From Cryptomeria japonica (taxonomy: Eukaryota; Streptophyta; Pinopsida; Cupressales; Cupressaceae), in assembly GCF_030272615.1 (NCBI RefSeq), contig NC_081407.1:152043048-152107047 (forward strand): a stretch of DNA of 64,000 nt. The letters are read 5' to 3'. The notes beneath the pieces are model-generated. The model saw only the letters and a list, made by a program, of their open reading frames with translations. It was not told where the DNA came from and did not search any database. Shown here one piece after another: positions 33,650 through 44,394 of this stretch (within the stretch, counting starts at the first letter, position 1; every line of letters starts with the position of its first letter). The position numbers and the translations under genes were made by a program.

Positions 33650-34885
33650 CAATTTTGAATCCTATTTCTCAATGAAAAACATTTTTCAGTATCATGACCA
33701 GGTTGATGATGGCATTGGCAAAATGATTTAGCATCAAAGTAAGGTGAAGTTATCTTATGTGTTTCAATTGGCTTGATTTGGGGAAGTTTTAACACATTCC
33801 TTTGTATTAACTGAGACATAATGCTATGCAAAGATTCATTCAAAGGAGTAAATTCCTTTTCTCTTTTAAAGTATTTAGACAAAGGAGGCACACCTGTAGC
33901 ACCTACCAGTTGATTTTTGTTGTTGTTGTCATTGAATTTGATGAATCCTTTGTTTGGTTTGAACTTTGCAAACGGTTTATAACTCAGAGTCATGGAAGGA
34001 GATGATTGTTCCAATTGACTCAGAGACAATTTATAATTATGAAGTACTGTGCACAACTACGGAAAGGAAGTAAACTTAGTTAAGAGAAGTTTATCCCTTA
34101 TATATTTTTGTAAATTAGCAATAAAAATATTTTGAATATCTTGATCAGGCACAGGAAAAGAAATCTGAGAATACAAATGCTTATATCTACTAATAAAATC
34201 AGTCACTTTTTCTTTAACACCTTGTTTACAATGCATCAAATCAGTCAAAGCAACTTTAAGACCAATGCTATTGTGAAATCATTGAATAAAAGCATTAGCC
34301 AGTTGTTGAAAAGAAGCAATAGAGTAAGGAGGCTAACAATATTTGATCATGAGCAAATTCACTATAAAAAGTTTGGAATGTTTTAACATGAGTTAAGGGA
34401 TCACCTTTTTCATTATAAAGTTCCAATTGAGGGACTTCTACATGTTTAGGAGGGAGGACTCTAACAATGCAATTGGATAATGGGCTCGCTACATCAAATG
34501 TGGGCACATTGTACTTGGATTGATTCATAGAAGCTATTTGTTGTTGTAAGACACTATTTGGGCTAGACTATTGGTTGTAGCTTCATTAGAAGGATTGAAA
34601 TTAGACATGTTGGATTGAGAGGGAGGAGTAACATTGTTGAATGAAGGAAGAGATTGAGAATAAGGAGGTGGAACACTATGATAAGTATGTAATGGAGAAG
34701 GTTGGGTAACACATGGAAGAATCATAGGAGGAATGAAGGAATTATGATTGAAGGAGTTTCCCCCTTGACTGGCATTTATAGGTGGTGATTGTGATTGGGT
34801 AACAAGGGGTGCACTCATGGTAGAAGAAATGAAAGAAGAGGTATTTCCCCCATGACTAACATTTGTAGGTATCACATTTTGTGTA
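33650..34885 (-). pseudogene. gag: Element G Gag, C-terminal part (Ty3-gypsy Gag and zinc knuckle)
   Basis: Continuing in frame from 42364, the minus strand has a Pro/Ser/Gln-rich region (34534-34885). A frameshift gives MNQSKYNVPTFD and the Gag core with YNEKGDPLTHVKTFQTFYSE (34295-34528). After more damage come LMHCKQGVKEKVTDF and RYKHLYSQISFPVPDQDIQN (34057-34248), typical Retrotrans_gag. The knuckle CQCHHQPGHDTEKC lies at about 33680-33730. It would be the particle protein of G. It is broken by frameshifts near 34530 and 34290. Confidence 0.85.
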
Positions 34886-34890
34886 GAGGT

Positions 34891-36420
34891 TGTTGGCATT
34901 ATGTGAACCAGTATGAGGACATAATGACATTGTATGTTGTCATTGATGTCAATATGTTGAAGACGTGTGAACCGGCATATGTGAGAACCGACATAACACT
35001 GTGAACCGGTATTCATGCCAAAGTGAAGCGGTATGATTGTTCAAGGTGAACCGGTATACGGTTATGGGAACCGGCACATGGAAGTGTTGTATGACTACCA
35101 GTTTGTAGTCTCAACTTCAGGGTTTCCGGTTGATGTGCTTCAAGCCTGTGTGGCTCAACTGATGATATTGTGTGATAAGTTAGTATTGTAATGAAGAATA
35201 GACCGTGTTGCCACGTAACCTGTGTGCGTGAAGGATCTTGCATGAGGGAGATTGTTCATATCTACCTTGGGAATGTGCGAAGTCTATAAAATGGTGATAA
35301 CATGTGATGGGTTATTAGCCGCCATAAAATTGGTGGAAATGGACGATGGAGAATGTCTTGAGTTTGGATCAAGATCTATTGCATTTAATGCAGTGTGCTC
35401 AACGGTCAGGATTGAACCATTTGAATTCCTTAACCTAACAGGTTTAGGGTTTAAGGTTTATGCTACCGACCTATCTATTTTCCTATAAGGTTGATGTTGT
35501 GTCTCTTTCTGAGGTTGTTGGGAAAAAGTTGTGTGTGTATCCAAGAGAAGGGATACATGATTCTTGCCAGACCAAAAGGAGAGAAGTGATACCTACAGAG
35601 TGTAAGTGCAGAAGGTGAAGAGGAGCTTAAGCGGATCAGCATTGGCATTGAGTGTTGTTACCAGATCATTGTAATACCTGTTGATCTCTAACCACCTCAA
35701 TAGTTGGAAAATCCCTTAACAGGGTAGCCTTAACCGACTTGCTGAAAATCCTTTAACAAGGTAATTCAAAGCTACTGAGTTCGGAATCCTTTAGCTATTG
35801 AGTTCTTGAAATCCTCTAACAAAGTAACCTTTAACAGGGTTTAACCCTTAACTGAGTATTGTAGCCATCCCTTAACCAGGTGATCCCTAACAGGATCGGT
35901 TCCTAGAAGAACCTATTGTAATGTCTCTAACTGGACAAGGCTTCTAACAGAGTGGACTTCTAAAGAGTTCAAAAACAGCTTGTGGGTATTCATCCCCACC
36001 ATGGTTTTTCCCAGTTGGGTTTCCACAAGAAAAATATGTGTCATGTGTGATGCTTTTATCTTGTGATGTTTTGCTATTGTCTGTCAAGCATATGATGGTT
36101 CTATGTTTTATGCCTGTCAATAAAACATGTTGAATTAGCTGTTATTATGATCTAATGTTAAATTACCTATTTATGCATAAGGGTGAAATGGTAGTGTAGT
36201 TTCAAGTTGAGTGAAAAGCTAAGTGAGTAATCGGTTAATGCTTGTCTCAGACATTCTTAGCTTTACTGGTTGCACTCTATTTCAAACCGGTGTCACTGTC
36301 TGCCAGTCATTTGAAGTGTCTGTTGTCAAACCGGTTGCGAACTATATTTTTGTCTGTACTGATTCACCCCCCCCCCTCTCAGTACTGGTTTGGTACTATT
36401 CACTCATCATTGAGTTATCA
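34891..36420 (+). repeat. Element F 5' LTR
   Basis: It starts TGTTGGCATTATGTG and ends GAGTTATCA. GTCATTGATGTCAA lies near its start, and TATAAAA at 35285-35291. The alpha hairpin is at 35982-35999, the beta hairpin at 36001-36026 (CCC/GGG inner stem), and the poly-C-loop hairpin at 36356-36385 (GTACTGA/TCAGTAC). A telobox-like TTTAGGGTTT is near 35443-35452. A 78-residue frame at 35252-35488 recurs in the other LTR only because the two are copies. Confidence 0.95.
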
Positions 36421-36434
36421 ATTGGTATCAAAGC
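36421..36434 (+). other. Element F primer-binding site
   Basis: ATTGGTATCAAAGC, one base from the initiator-Met tRNA complement, directly after the LTR. Confidence 0.92.
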
Positions 36435-36491
36435 ATCCTTCAGGTCCTCTGTGTTATAAGCTTAACCGCTTGAGGTAAAGATCCTAGTCAA

Positions 36492-37800
36492 ATGATGAAG
36501 AGGGAAGGTCCAAAGTTTAACAAGGAAAATTTTAGTATATCGAAAGATAGAATGAAGATATTCATCAGAAGCATGGGTGCTCAACACTAGAGCTATGTTG
36601 AGACTGCCTATGTTGCTCCTACCGGTACCCTTACCGATGACCAAAAGAGAGAGATGCAGGAGAATGGGCAAGTCATGGAAGCCCTAATTAGTAGTTTATC
36701 TGACATTGAGTTTATTGACATTCAGGATAAGGTAAATCCCAAAGAGGTATGGGATACTCTTGAAAATATCTATGGCAGTGATGAACATGTAAAACAGGCT
36801 AAGGAAGAAAGCCTTAGAGGGAAGTTTGAAGATATGCGGATGGTTGAAGGTGAGACCATTCAACAATATGGAATAAGGATCAAAACTATTGTTGGAGATA
36901 TCAAGAGTGTAGGTGGTAAAATAGAAGATGCCACTGTGGTAAGCAAAGTCTTGAGATCCCTATTGCCAGTCTATGCAATAAGGGTTGCTGCTATTCGGGA
37001 GCTAAGATCAATAGACAAGACTAAGGTATCATTAGACTCCATCATCGCAAAGTTGACAACCTATGAGCTAAATAGTTTTGATGGCAGTGTTCAAAAGACT
37101 AAATCAGCTTTTAAAGCTTCTGCTGCACCATCCAGAAAAGGAAAAGAAGCTAGCACTAGTGGTGAACCAAGACAGAGCAAAGAAATAGATGATGAGGAGA
37201 TTCTGATGGCACTTGAAGCTCTCCTTTCCAGGAAACTTCCAAAAGGAACCGACAAATACAAAGGTAAGCTCCCTTTGAAATGCTTTTCTTGCACCCAGAT
37301 AGGACATATTGTTGTAAACTGTCCTAATGGTGACAACAATGACAAATCGGAAAGGTTCAAGAAATTCAAAGGAGGAAACCGGAGAAACTGTTTTGTGGCA
37401 GTTGATGAAGGTGTCACAGATAAAGAATCAGAGGATGAAGAAAATGAAGATATTGTGTTTTTTATTGTCAAAGAAGATGTGTCTGACAAGAAGGCTCTTG
37501 TCTCCCGGTTTGATAATTCCAATGAGTGGATCATTGATAGTGGTTGTTCTCACCATATGACTGGTGACCGGAGCAAGTTTCTATCATTGGAGGAGTATGA
37601 TGGTGGTGTGGTTTGCTTTGGCAATGATGCACCATGCATGGTCAAAGGCAGAGGGTCCATCTCTCTGAATGGCAAGAGTAGTGCTGACAATGTGTATTGG
37701 GTTGATGGTCTCAGACACAACCTTCTAAGTGTTGCCCAGCTGAATGATAGTGGCCTCACTCTAGAATTCAAGAATGGAGTTTGTAGAATCAAAGGAAAGA
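36492..37800 (+). pseudogene. gag: Element F Gag and protease
   Basis: The start ATG at 36492 opens with MMKREGPKFNKENFSISKD. A TAG at 36588-36590 sits about 30 codons in, where a Trp is likely ancestral. The copia Gag helical domain covers about 36654-37080. The zinc knuckle CFSCTQIGHIVVNC is at 37281-37322. An acidic stretch follows, then the protease active site IIDSGCSHHMTGD near 37530-37565 and LRHNLLSVAQL. From 36654 the frame is open for 439 codons. Confidence 0.94.
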
Positions 37801-38760
37801 ATGGTGAATTGGTGGTCACTGGCATGCAGACCAAAGGTAACCTATTTCATCTAAATGCAAATATAAGTACATGTCTTATGGCTAAATTTGATGATAGCTG
37901 GATATGGCATAGGAGACTCTGCCATGTAAACTTTGATAACATTGTGAAAGCTAGTAAGATCAAGGCAGTTTGAGGGTTGCTGGTGCTAAGCATACCAGAC
38001 AATACCTTGTGTAGAGAGTGTCAATTGGGAAAAATGTCTTCCTCAACCTTTAAAGGTAAATCTTTCACTGCTGACAACTTGCTTGATCTTGTGCATACTG
38101 ATTTGTGTGGTCCTACGAAAACTAGAAGTGTGTAGGGTGATAGGTACTTCATGATTCTCACTGATGATTGCTCAAGAATGATTTGGATCACATTCTTGAA
38201 AGAAAAGTCTGAAGCCTTTGTAAATTTCAAAGCTTTCAGAGCTTTAGTGGAGAAGGAAAGTGGTAAAAGGATCAAGTGCCTGAGAACTGATCAAGGAGGG
38301 GAATTCACTTCCAGTGAATTCAACAAGTACTGTGAAGAACATGGCATCAAGAGACAATTGTCTGCCCCCCGGACTCCATAGAAGAATGGCCTAGTAGAGA
38401 GGAATAACTGGACTATGGTTGAAGCAGCTAGAACCATGTTGATTCAAGGAAAGGTAGCTCACACCTTTTGGAGAGAAGTGGTGAGCACTGCAGTCTACAC
38501 AATGAACCGGGTACTCATCAAGAAATGTAAGGATAAAACTCCTTATGAGTATTGGACCTGTAAGACACCTATGGTTAGCTACTTTAGAGTGTTTGGTAGC
38601 AAATGTTACATCAAGAGGAGTGAACACCAGAGCAAATTTGATGGAAAATGTGATGAGGGAATATTCCTAGGATATTCCACCAAGAGCAAAGCTCTCAAGT
38701 GTTTCAATAATAGGACTCAGAGAATTATGGAAAGCATCAATGTAAGAGTTGATGAAACCT
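37801..38760 (+). pseudogene. pol: Element F integrase
   Basis: The pre-integrase zinc part reads WIWHRRLCHVNFDNIVK and CRECQLGKM, with a TGA at 37971-37973 between them. The core carries HTDLCGPT, a TAG at 38133-38135, RTDQGGEF and, after a TAG at 38379-38381, NGLVERN. The acidic triad can be followed. The C-terminal part has FGSKCYIKRSEHQSKFDGK and GIFLGYSTKSKA. Confidence 0.92.
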
Positions 38761-40588
38761 CTGAGAAAACCGAGGAAACTGACAGTGAGCAAGCGGTAAA
38801 CGAACTGGTTGCAACCTTCTGGGAACTAGTTGTCAGTCAACCGAGTACCAGTAATAGTGTTCCTACACTGGCAGATGTAGATGCTAATACCGATGGAGAT
38901 GAGGATGAAGAAGAAAAGCAAGAGGAATCTATCAAGACCATTCCTCGGTATGTCAAGCTGAATCATGATCCTAAGCAAATCATAGGAGATAAGGATGCAG
39001 GAATCCTTACAAGAAGAAAAGTCAGAGAAAACTCATGTATGATCTTTGAATTCGAGCCTAAAACATTCAAAGAGGCACATAAGGATGAAGACTGGATCAA
39101 GGCAATGGAAGAGGAACTTGACCAGATAGAGAAAAATGGTACATGGTCCTTGGTACCCAGACCGAAGCACAAAAATGTCATTGGTACCGAATGGGTCTTC
39201 AGAAATAAGTTGAATGAGGATGGCACAGTGATTAGAAACAAAGCTAGACTGGTGTGCAAAGGATATGCCCAAGAAGAAGGAGAAGACTATGGAGAAACCT
39301 TTCTTTTGTAGCCAGATTGGAAGGAGTTCGTATGCTTCTTGCATATGCAGCTTTTAAAGGCTTCAAAGTATATCAAATGGATGTAAAATTTGTATTCCTA
39401 AATGGTGTACTTGAAGAGGAGGTGTATATAGAGCAACCAGATGGGTTTTCCCTATCTGAAGACAGTGACATGGTATGTAGGCTACATAAAGCCTTATATG
39501 GGCTAAAGCAGGCACCTAGAGCATGGTATGAATGCCTGCATTCTCATCTTGTGAAGATTGGATTTGAGAGAACAAGTGAATATAGCAATATCTACTTGAA
39601 GTCTAAAGGAGATCAAATCCTGATCTGTGAGGTATTTGTTGATGACATTATCTTTGGTGGAGATGACAAGATGAGTCATGAATTTGCAGATGAGATGAAG
39701 AAACAGTTTGAGATGTCACTCATAGGGGAGATTAAGTTCTTCATTGGACTGCAGATCCAGCAAATGAAGGATGGAATCTTTATCACTCAGTCCAAATATG
39801 TCAAAGAGGTGTTGAAGACCTTTGGCATGGAAGATAGCAAACTGGTTGGTACACTGATGGTGACCGATTGTAAACTATCCAAAGAGGATGACTCTGCATT
39901 GGTGGATGAGAAGGAATATCGATTAATGATTGGTAAGTTGCATTATGTAGTGCATAGCAGACCGGATATTGCACATACAGTTGGCATTACTGCAAGATTC
40001 CAGAAAAGTCCAAGACAATCCCAGTTGGTTGCAGTCAAGCGGATTCTTAGGTATTTGAAAGGAACTATTGACTATGGGTTATGGTATCCGTACAATAATG
40101 ATTTTAACCTAAAATTGTTCACAGATGTTGATTGGGCTGGTAATGTAGATGACCATAAGAGCACAACCGGTGGTGCATTCTTCCTTGGTGGTAGACTGGT
40201 CTCATGGATGAGTAAAAAGTAGAGTTGTATCTCTTAGTCTATAGTGGAAGCGGAGTATGTTGCAGCTTTCATGAACTCCACTCAGACAATTTGGATGAAG
40301 CATGTATTGAATGGCTTCAAAGTTCCTGTATCTGAACCGCTAAGTATATTTTGTGACAATACTAGTGCAATTAATTTCTCCAAGAATCCGGTTTTACATT
40401 CTAGAACCAAGCACTTTGAGCTTAAGTATCATTTCTTGAGGGAAAAGGTTCAGAACAAAGAGATTGTACTAGAGCATGTTTCCAGTAAGGAGCAGTTAGC
40501 AGACATATTCACCAAGCCTCTCCCAAAGACTACATTTACATACTTAAGAGGTGAATTAGGGGTATTGCCCCTTCAGGAGGTGAACTAA
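38761..40588 (+). pseudogene. pol: Element F reverse transcriptase and RNase H
   Basis: A long acidic connector precedes RT motifs DWIKAMEEELDQIEKNGTW and [15 protein letters not shown] small deletion near 39300, in the Glu-Thr-Phe-Ala-Pro motif, shifts the frame. RT continues with [31 protein letters not shown] and FVDDIIFGG (about 39634-39660). RNase H has [15 protein letters not shown], two TAG stops (40220-40222, 40235-40237), VEAEYVAA, CDNTSAINFSKNP and a proper TAA at 40586-40588. Confidence 0.94.
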
Positions 40589-40721
40589 AAGCATATGCTC
40601 CACATCAGTCAGGTATTGCATAGTCAAATTTATTTTGGATTGATGTGTTGAAGGATGCTACTCCTCAGGGGGAGCATCATAATGGAACAGGGAAGCTTGT
40701 GCCTCCACTTTGGCATTGTTG

Positions 40722-40831
40722 TCAAAGGGGGAGAAGATGTGAAGCAGAGAAGATATCTGCAGAAATTGGGGGAGAAGATGTGAAGCAGAGAGATGTCTTT
40801 GTATATTGCCATCAATGCCAAAGGGGGAGAT
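40722..40831 (+). other. Element F polypurine tracts
   Basis: CATCAATGCCAAAGGGGG ends against the right LTR. The internal tract GTTGTCAAAGGGGGAG lies at about 40718-40733, and CTCAGGGGGAG at about 40665-40675. Confidence 0.85.
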
Positions 40832-42363
40832 TGTTGGCATTATGTGAACTGGTATGAGGACATAATGACATTGTATGATGTCATTGATGTCAATATGTTG
40901 AAGAGGTGTGAACTGGCATATGTGAGAACTGGTATAACACTATGAATCGACATTCATGCCAAAGTGAAGCAGTATGATTGTTCAAGGTGAATCGGCATAC
41001 AGTTATGGGAACCAGCACATGGAAGCATTGTATGACTATCGAGTTGTAGTCTCAACTTCAGGGTTTTCAGTTGATGTGCTTCAATCTTGTGTGGCTCAAC
41101 CGATGATATTGTGTGATAAGTTAGTATTGTAATGAAGAACAGATCGTGTTTCCATGTAAGTCTGTGTGCATGAAGGATCTTGCATGAGGGAGATTGTTCC
41201 TATCTACCTCGGGAATGTACGAAGTCTATAAAATGGTGATAACATGTGATGGGTTATTAGCCGCCATAAAATTGGTGGAAATGGACGATGGAGAATGTCT
41301 TGAGTTTGGATCAAGATCTGCTGCATTTAATGCAGTGTGCTCAATGATCAGGATTGAACCGTTTGAATTCCTTAACCTAACAGGTTTAGGGTTTAAGGTT
41401 TATGCTACTGACCTATCTGTTTTCCTATAAGGTAGATGTTGTGTCTCTTTCAGAGGTTGTTGGAAAAAGTTGTGTGTGTGTATCCAAGAGAAGGGATACA
41501 TGATTCTTGCTAGACCAAAAGGAGAGAAGTGATACCTGTAGAGTGTAAGTGCAGAAGGTGAAGAGGAGCTTAAGTAGATTTGCATTGGCATTGAGTGTTG
41601 TTACCAGGTCATTGTAATACCTGTTGATCTCTAACCACCTCAACAATTGGAAAATGCCTTAACATGGTAGCCTTCACCAGCTTGCTGAAAATCCTTTAAC
41701 AGGGTAATTCAAAGCTATTGAGTTCGGAATCCTTTAGCTATTGAGTTCTTGAAATCCTCTAACAAGGTAACCTTTAACAGGGTTTAACCCTTAATTGAAT
41801 ATTGTAGCCATCCCTTAATCGGGTGATCCCTAACAGGATCGATTCCTAGCAGAACCTATTGTAATGTCTCTAATTGGACAAGGCTTCTAACAGAGCGGAC
41901 TTCTAAAGAGTTCAAAAATAGCTTGCGGGTATTCATCCACACCGTGGTTTTTCCCAGTTGGGTTTCCACGTGAAAAATATGTGTGTCATGTGTGATGCTT
42001 TTATCTTGTGATTCTTTGCTATTGTTTGTCAAGCATATGATGGTTCTATGTTTTATGCCTATCAATAAAACATGTTGAACTAGCTGTTATTATGATCTAA
42101 TGTTAAATTATCTGTTTATGCATAAGGGTGAAATGGTAGTGTAGTTTCAAGTTGAGTGAAAAGCTAAGTGAGTAACCAGTTAATGCTTGTCTCAGACATT
42201 CTTAGCTTTACTGGTTGCACTCTATTTCAAACCGGTGTCACTGTCTGCCAGTCATTCGAAGTGTCTACTGTCAAACCGGTTTCGAACTATATTTTTGTCT
42301 GTATTGATTCACCCCCCACTCTCAGTACCGGTTTGGTACTATTCGCTCATCATTGAGTTATCA
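40832..42363 (+). repeat. Element F 3' LTR
   Basis: Partner of 34891-36420. TATAAAA at 41227-41233, beta hairpin at 41943-41970 with 5-bp CGTGG/CCACG, poly-C-loop hairpin at 42301-42328 (GTATTGA/TCAGTAC, one U-G pair). Confidence 0.95.
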
Positions 42364-42884
42364 GAGGTATCCATGATGTTTGATGTGAAGGTAGGGACAC
42401 TAGCCATAGGAGTTGTTAAAGGAATGGAATGATTAACATGACTAGGAGGTTGTGTATATCCTAGGTTTTTAGCACAACTCTTCATAGGCATGATATTAGA
42501 ATCAACAATATGAGCAATACCATGCAAGATATCAACACCATGTTTATCACTTTGAGTCATTCTTTTTAATCCTTCAATCAATGGGAGAGCTTCACTTTTC
42601 GGGTATTCTTGACTCATCCATTGTTGAAGATTGTCAAATTGATTGTCCATCTTTGCCAATTGGTCAACAAATACCCTAGTTAGTGACTCCTCCTCATTAT
42701 TAGAATTATCAAGAGGATAAACGGGAATATTTGTAGTATTGGAAGAACCACCAATATCCTCATTGAAAAAGCTAGCCAAATTAGGCTCCATTTCCTCAGT
42801 ATTTAAACCTTGGGAAACCTTAGTTCTACAACTTCTTCTTATGGGGATACTATAGGTAGGACTAATAGTAGTAAACTCATGCAC
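42364..42884 (-). pseudogene. gag: Element G Gag, N-terminal part
   Basis: A minus-strand frame of about 173 codons starts Met-His-Glu-Phe-Thr at 42884 and has an acidic, Asn-rich N-terminal region followed by RVFVDQLAKMDNQFDNLQQW and EALPLIEGLKRMTQSDK. Element F interrupts it. With F and one duplication removed, the frame passes from 42364 into 34885 without shift. There is no stop in this half. Confidence 0.8.
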
Positions 42885-43392
42885 TAAGGGAGGAAAATGG
42901 AAATTTTAATTTTATAATGCAAAATGATTGAAATAATAATGCAATCTCCTAGGAATTTGAAATTTAAAATTAGGGCTTTGCCAAAATAACCTCTTAATTT
43001 AAATTTGAAATTATCCCTTAGAAGATAGAAGGTAAAAAATAAAATAAGGGTTGAAAATGACCTCTTAATTTTAAAAATTTTAAAATTGAAAGGAGGGAAG
43101 ATTAAATTTAAAATTAGGGTTGTCCAAAGCTAACCTCTTAATTAAAATTTTGAAACTTTGGAATGTTGAAATATTGAAGAAATCAATTTAATTTTGAAAC
43201 TTAGGGTATATGTAATTAACCACTTAATTTAAAATCTAAATTGAAAATTGAAATGTTGAAATTCATATTTGTTTTCGACCTTAGGGTGACCTAAAATCAA
43301 TAAGATTTCACAAATCTCTGGAATTGAGCAATAAAATATAGTCAAAACAGGCTCCCAAAATTTAAGGAGAAAAAGTTGGGACCAAGTAGGTA
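42885..43392 (-). other. Element G leader, proximal part
   Basis: AT-rich, non-coding. It contains repeated blocks with the plus-strand word AATTAGGG or TTAGGGT followed by CCTCTTAATT (for example near 42970, 43050 and 43110). The distal leader at 61341-62229 has similar TTAGGG and AACCACTTAATTT blocks, so the leader is built of degenerate repeats about 70-110 bp apart. Element D was inserted into it. Confidence 0.65.
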
Positions 43393-43397
43393 CCTAC

Positions 43398-44195
43398 TGT
43401 TAGGATTCCCAAAGATACTGAGAGGGGGGGGTGAATCAATATCTGACCAGTTAGATAATTTTCTTAACTTATAACATGAAAAGCATATTAAAACTGTGCA
43501 CCGGTAAACTAGAAATAATGCAACAAATAAGAACAACAACCACTACATGAAAAGCACACCATAGCACAATATTTTAACTAGGAAACCTGGTGTGGGAAAA
43601 ACCTCGGTGGGATTTGTGACCCACAATATTCTCTTACTGGCCAATAAGGGAATATTACTATTTACAATAGGGGCATGCACATGCAGGAAGGCCAAGTGCC
43701 TAGAGCTCATTGCTTAGTTACAAAAGAAGTCACACTGACTTACAAAATTGGATTATACAAATCCAATGTCTTGTACTTCTTTAGATCAACATTTGCTATG
43801 CTAGATTCAATACCGATTTAAGCTCTGCAATATACATAAACCCTTATCCTAATAATTCGCACATTAGGTCTGCTATCTTCCTTTCATACTTCACATTATC
43901 TCTTTTTTTTAAATGATCTACACTGATCTCATACATATATGAGTTATATTACAATTTTCCATGTCGGCTTACAAAATATTTTACAATTAATTACAAAATA
44001 CATTTATACAAAATTCTTGTCGGCCATGGTGTCGATAATCTTCCTTTTCGGTGCCGGTGATCTGTATGTCGGTGTAGAGTCTGCTGGTGCCAGTGCCTAT
44101 GCTTGCCTATCGGTATCACATGATTGTAAGGTTGCCATCAATGACAATACCTTTAATCACCTACAATTTCTCATTGGAGTGTGCATTTGCCAACA
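43398..44195 (-). repeat. Element D 3' LTR
   Basis: The minus strand runs from TGTTGGCAAATGCAC to GGAATCCTAACA. A TATATGTA box is at about 43933-43940. The beta hairpin is at 43578-43605, the alpha hairpin GTGGG/CCCAC at 43607-43624, and the poly-C-loop hairpin at 43413-43444 (stem AGATACTGA with one U-G pair). Confidence 0.95.
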
Positions 44196-44377
44196 ATCTC
44201 CCCCTTTGGCATTGTTTGCAACACTCATGAGAAAAATCAAAAGTGTCCAAAATGATGTCCAAAAAGAATCTGCCAAAATTGTCTTACCAAAACTATGTGC
44301 CCAAAAATGTATGCTCCCCTTGAGCCGATGATGTCCTTTTCTGATCATTTTTCTCATCGCACTACTCCCCCTTTGAC
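44196..44377 (-). other. Element D polypurine tracts
   Basis: Adjacent to the LTR the minus strand reads AACAATGCCAAAGGGGGAG. An internal tract CATTGATGTCAAAGGGGGAG lies at about 44365-44384. GGCTCAAGGGGAGC lies near 44318-44331. Confidence 0.83.
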
Positions 44378-44394
44378 ATCAATGACAAAGGTTG

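Larger units (their letters stand above)
34891..42363 (+). mobile_element. Element F: Ty1-copia LTR retrotransposon inserted in Gag of G
   Basis: LTRs at 34891-36420 and 40832-42363, perfect duplication GAGGT (34886-34890 and 42364-42368). The primer-binding site ATTGGTATCAAAGC is at 36421-36434. Gag-pol runs 36492-40588 in copia order with one frameshift near 39300 and six stop codons. It is the most complete autonomous-type element in the window, but not translatable. Related to A: the same motifs occur throughout with many substitutions. Confidence 0.96.

Noticed and set aside
35252-35488. 78-residue frame conserved at 41194-41430
   Set aside because: Both lie in the two LTRs of F, which are copies of each other, so conservation is expected; the TATA box lies inside the frame.
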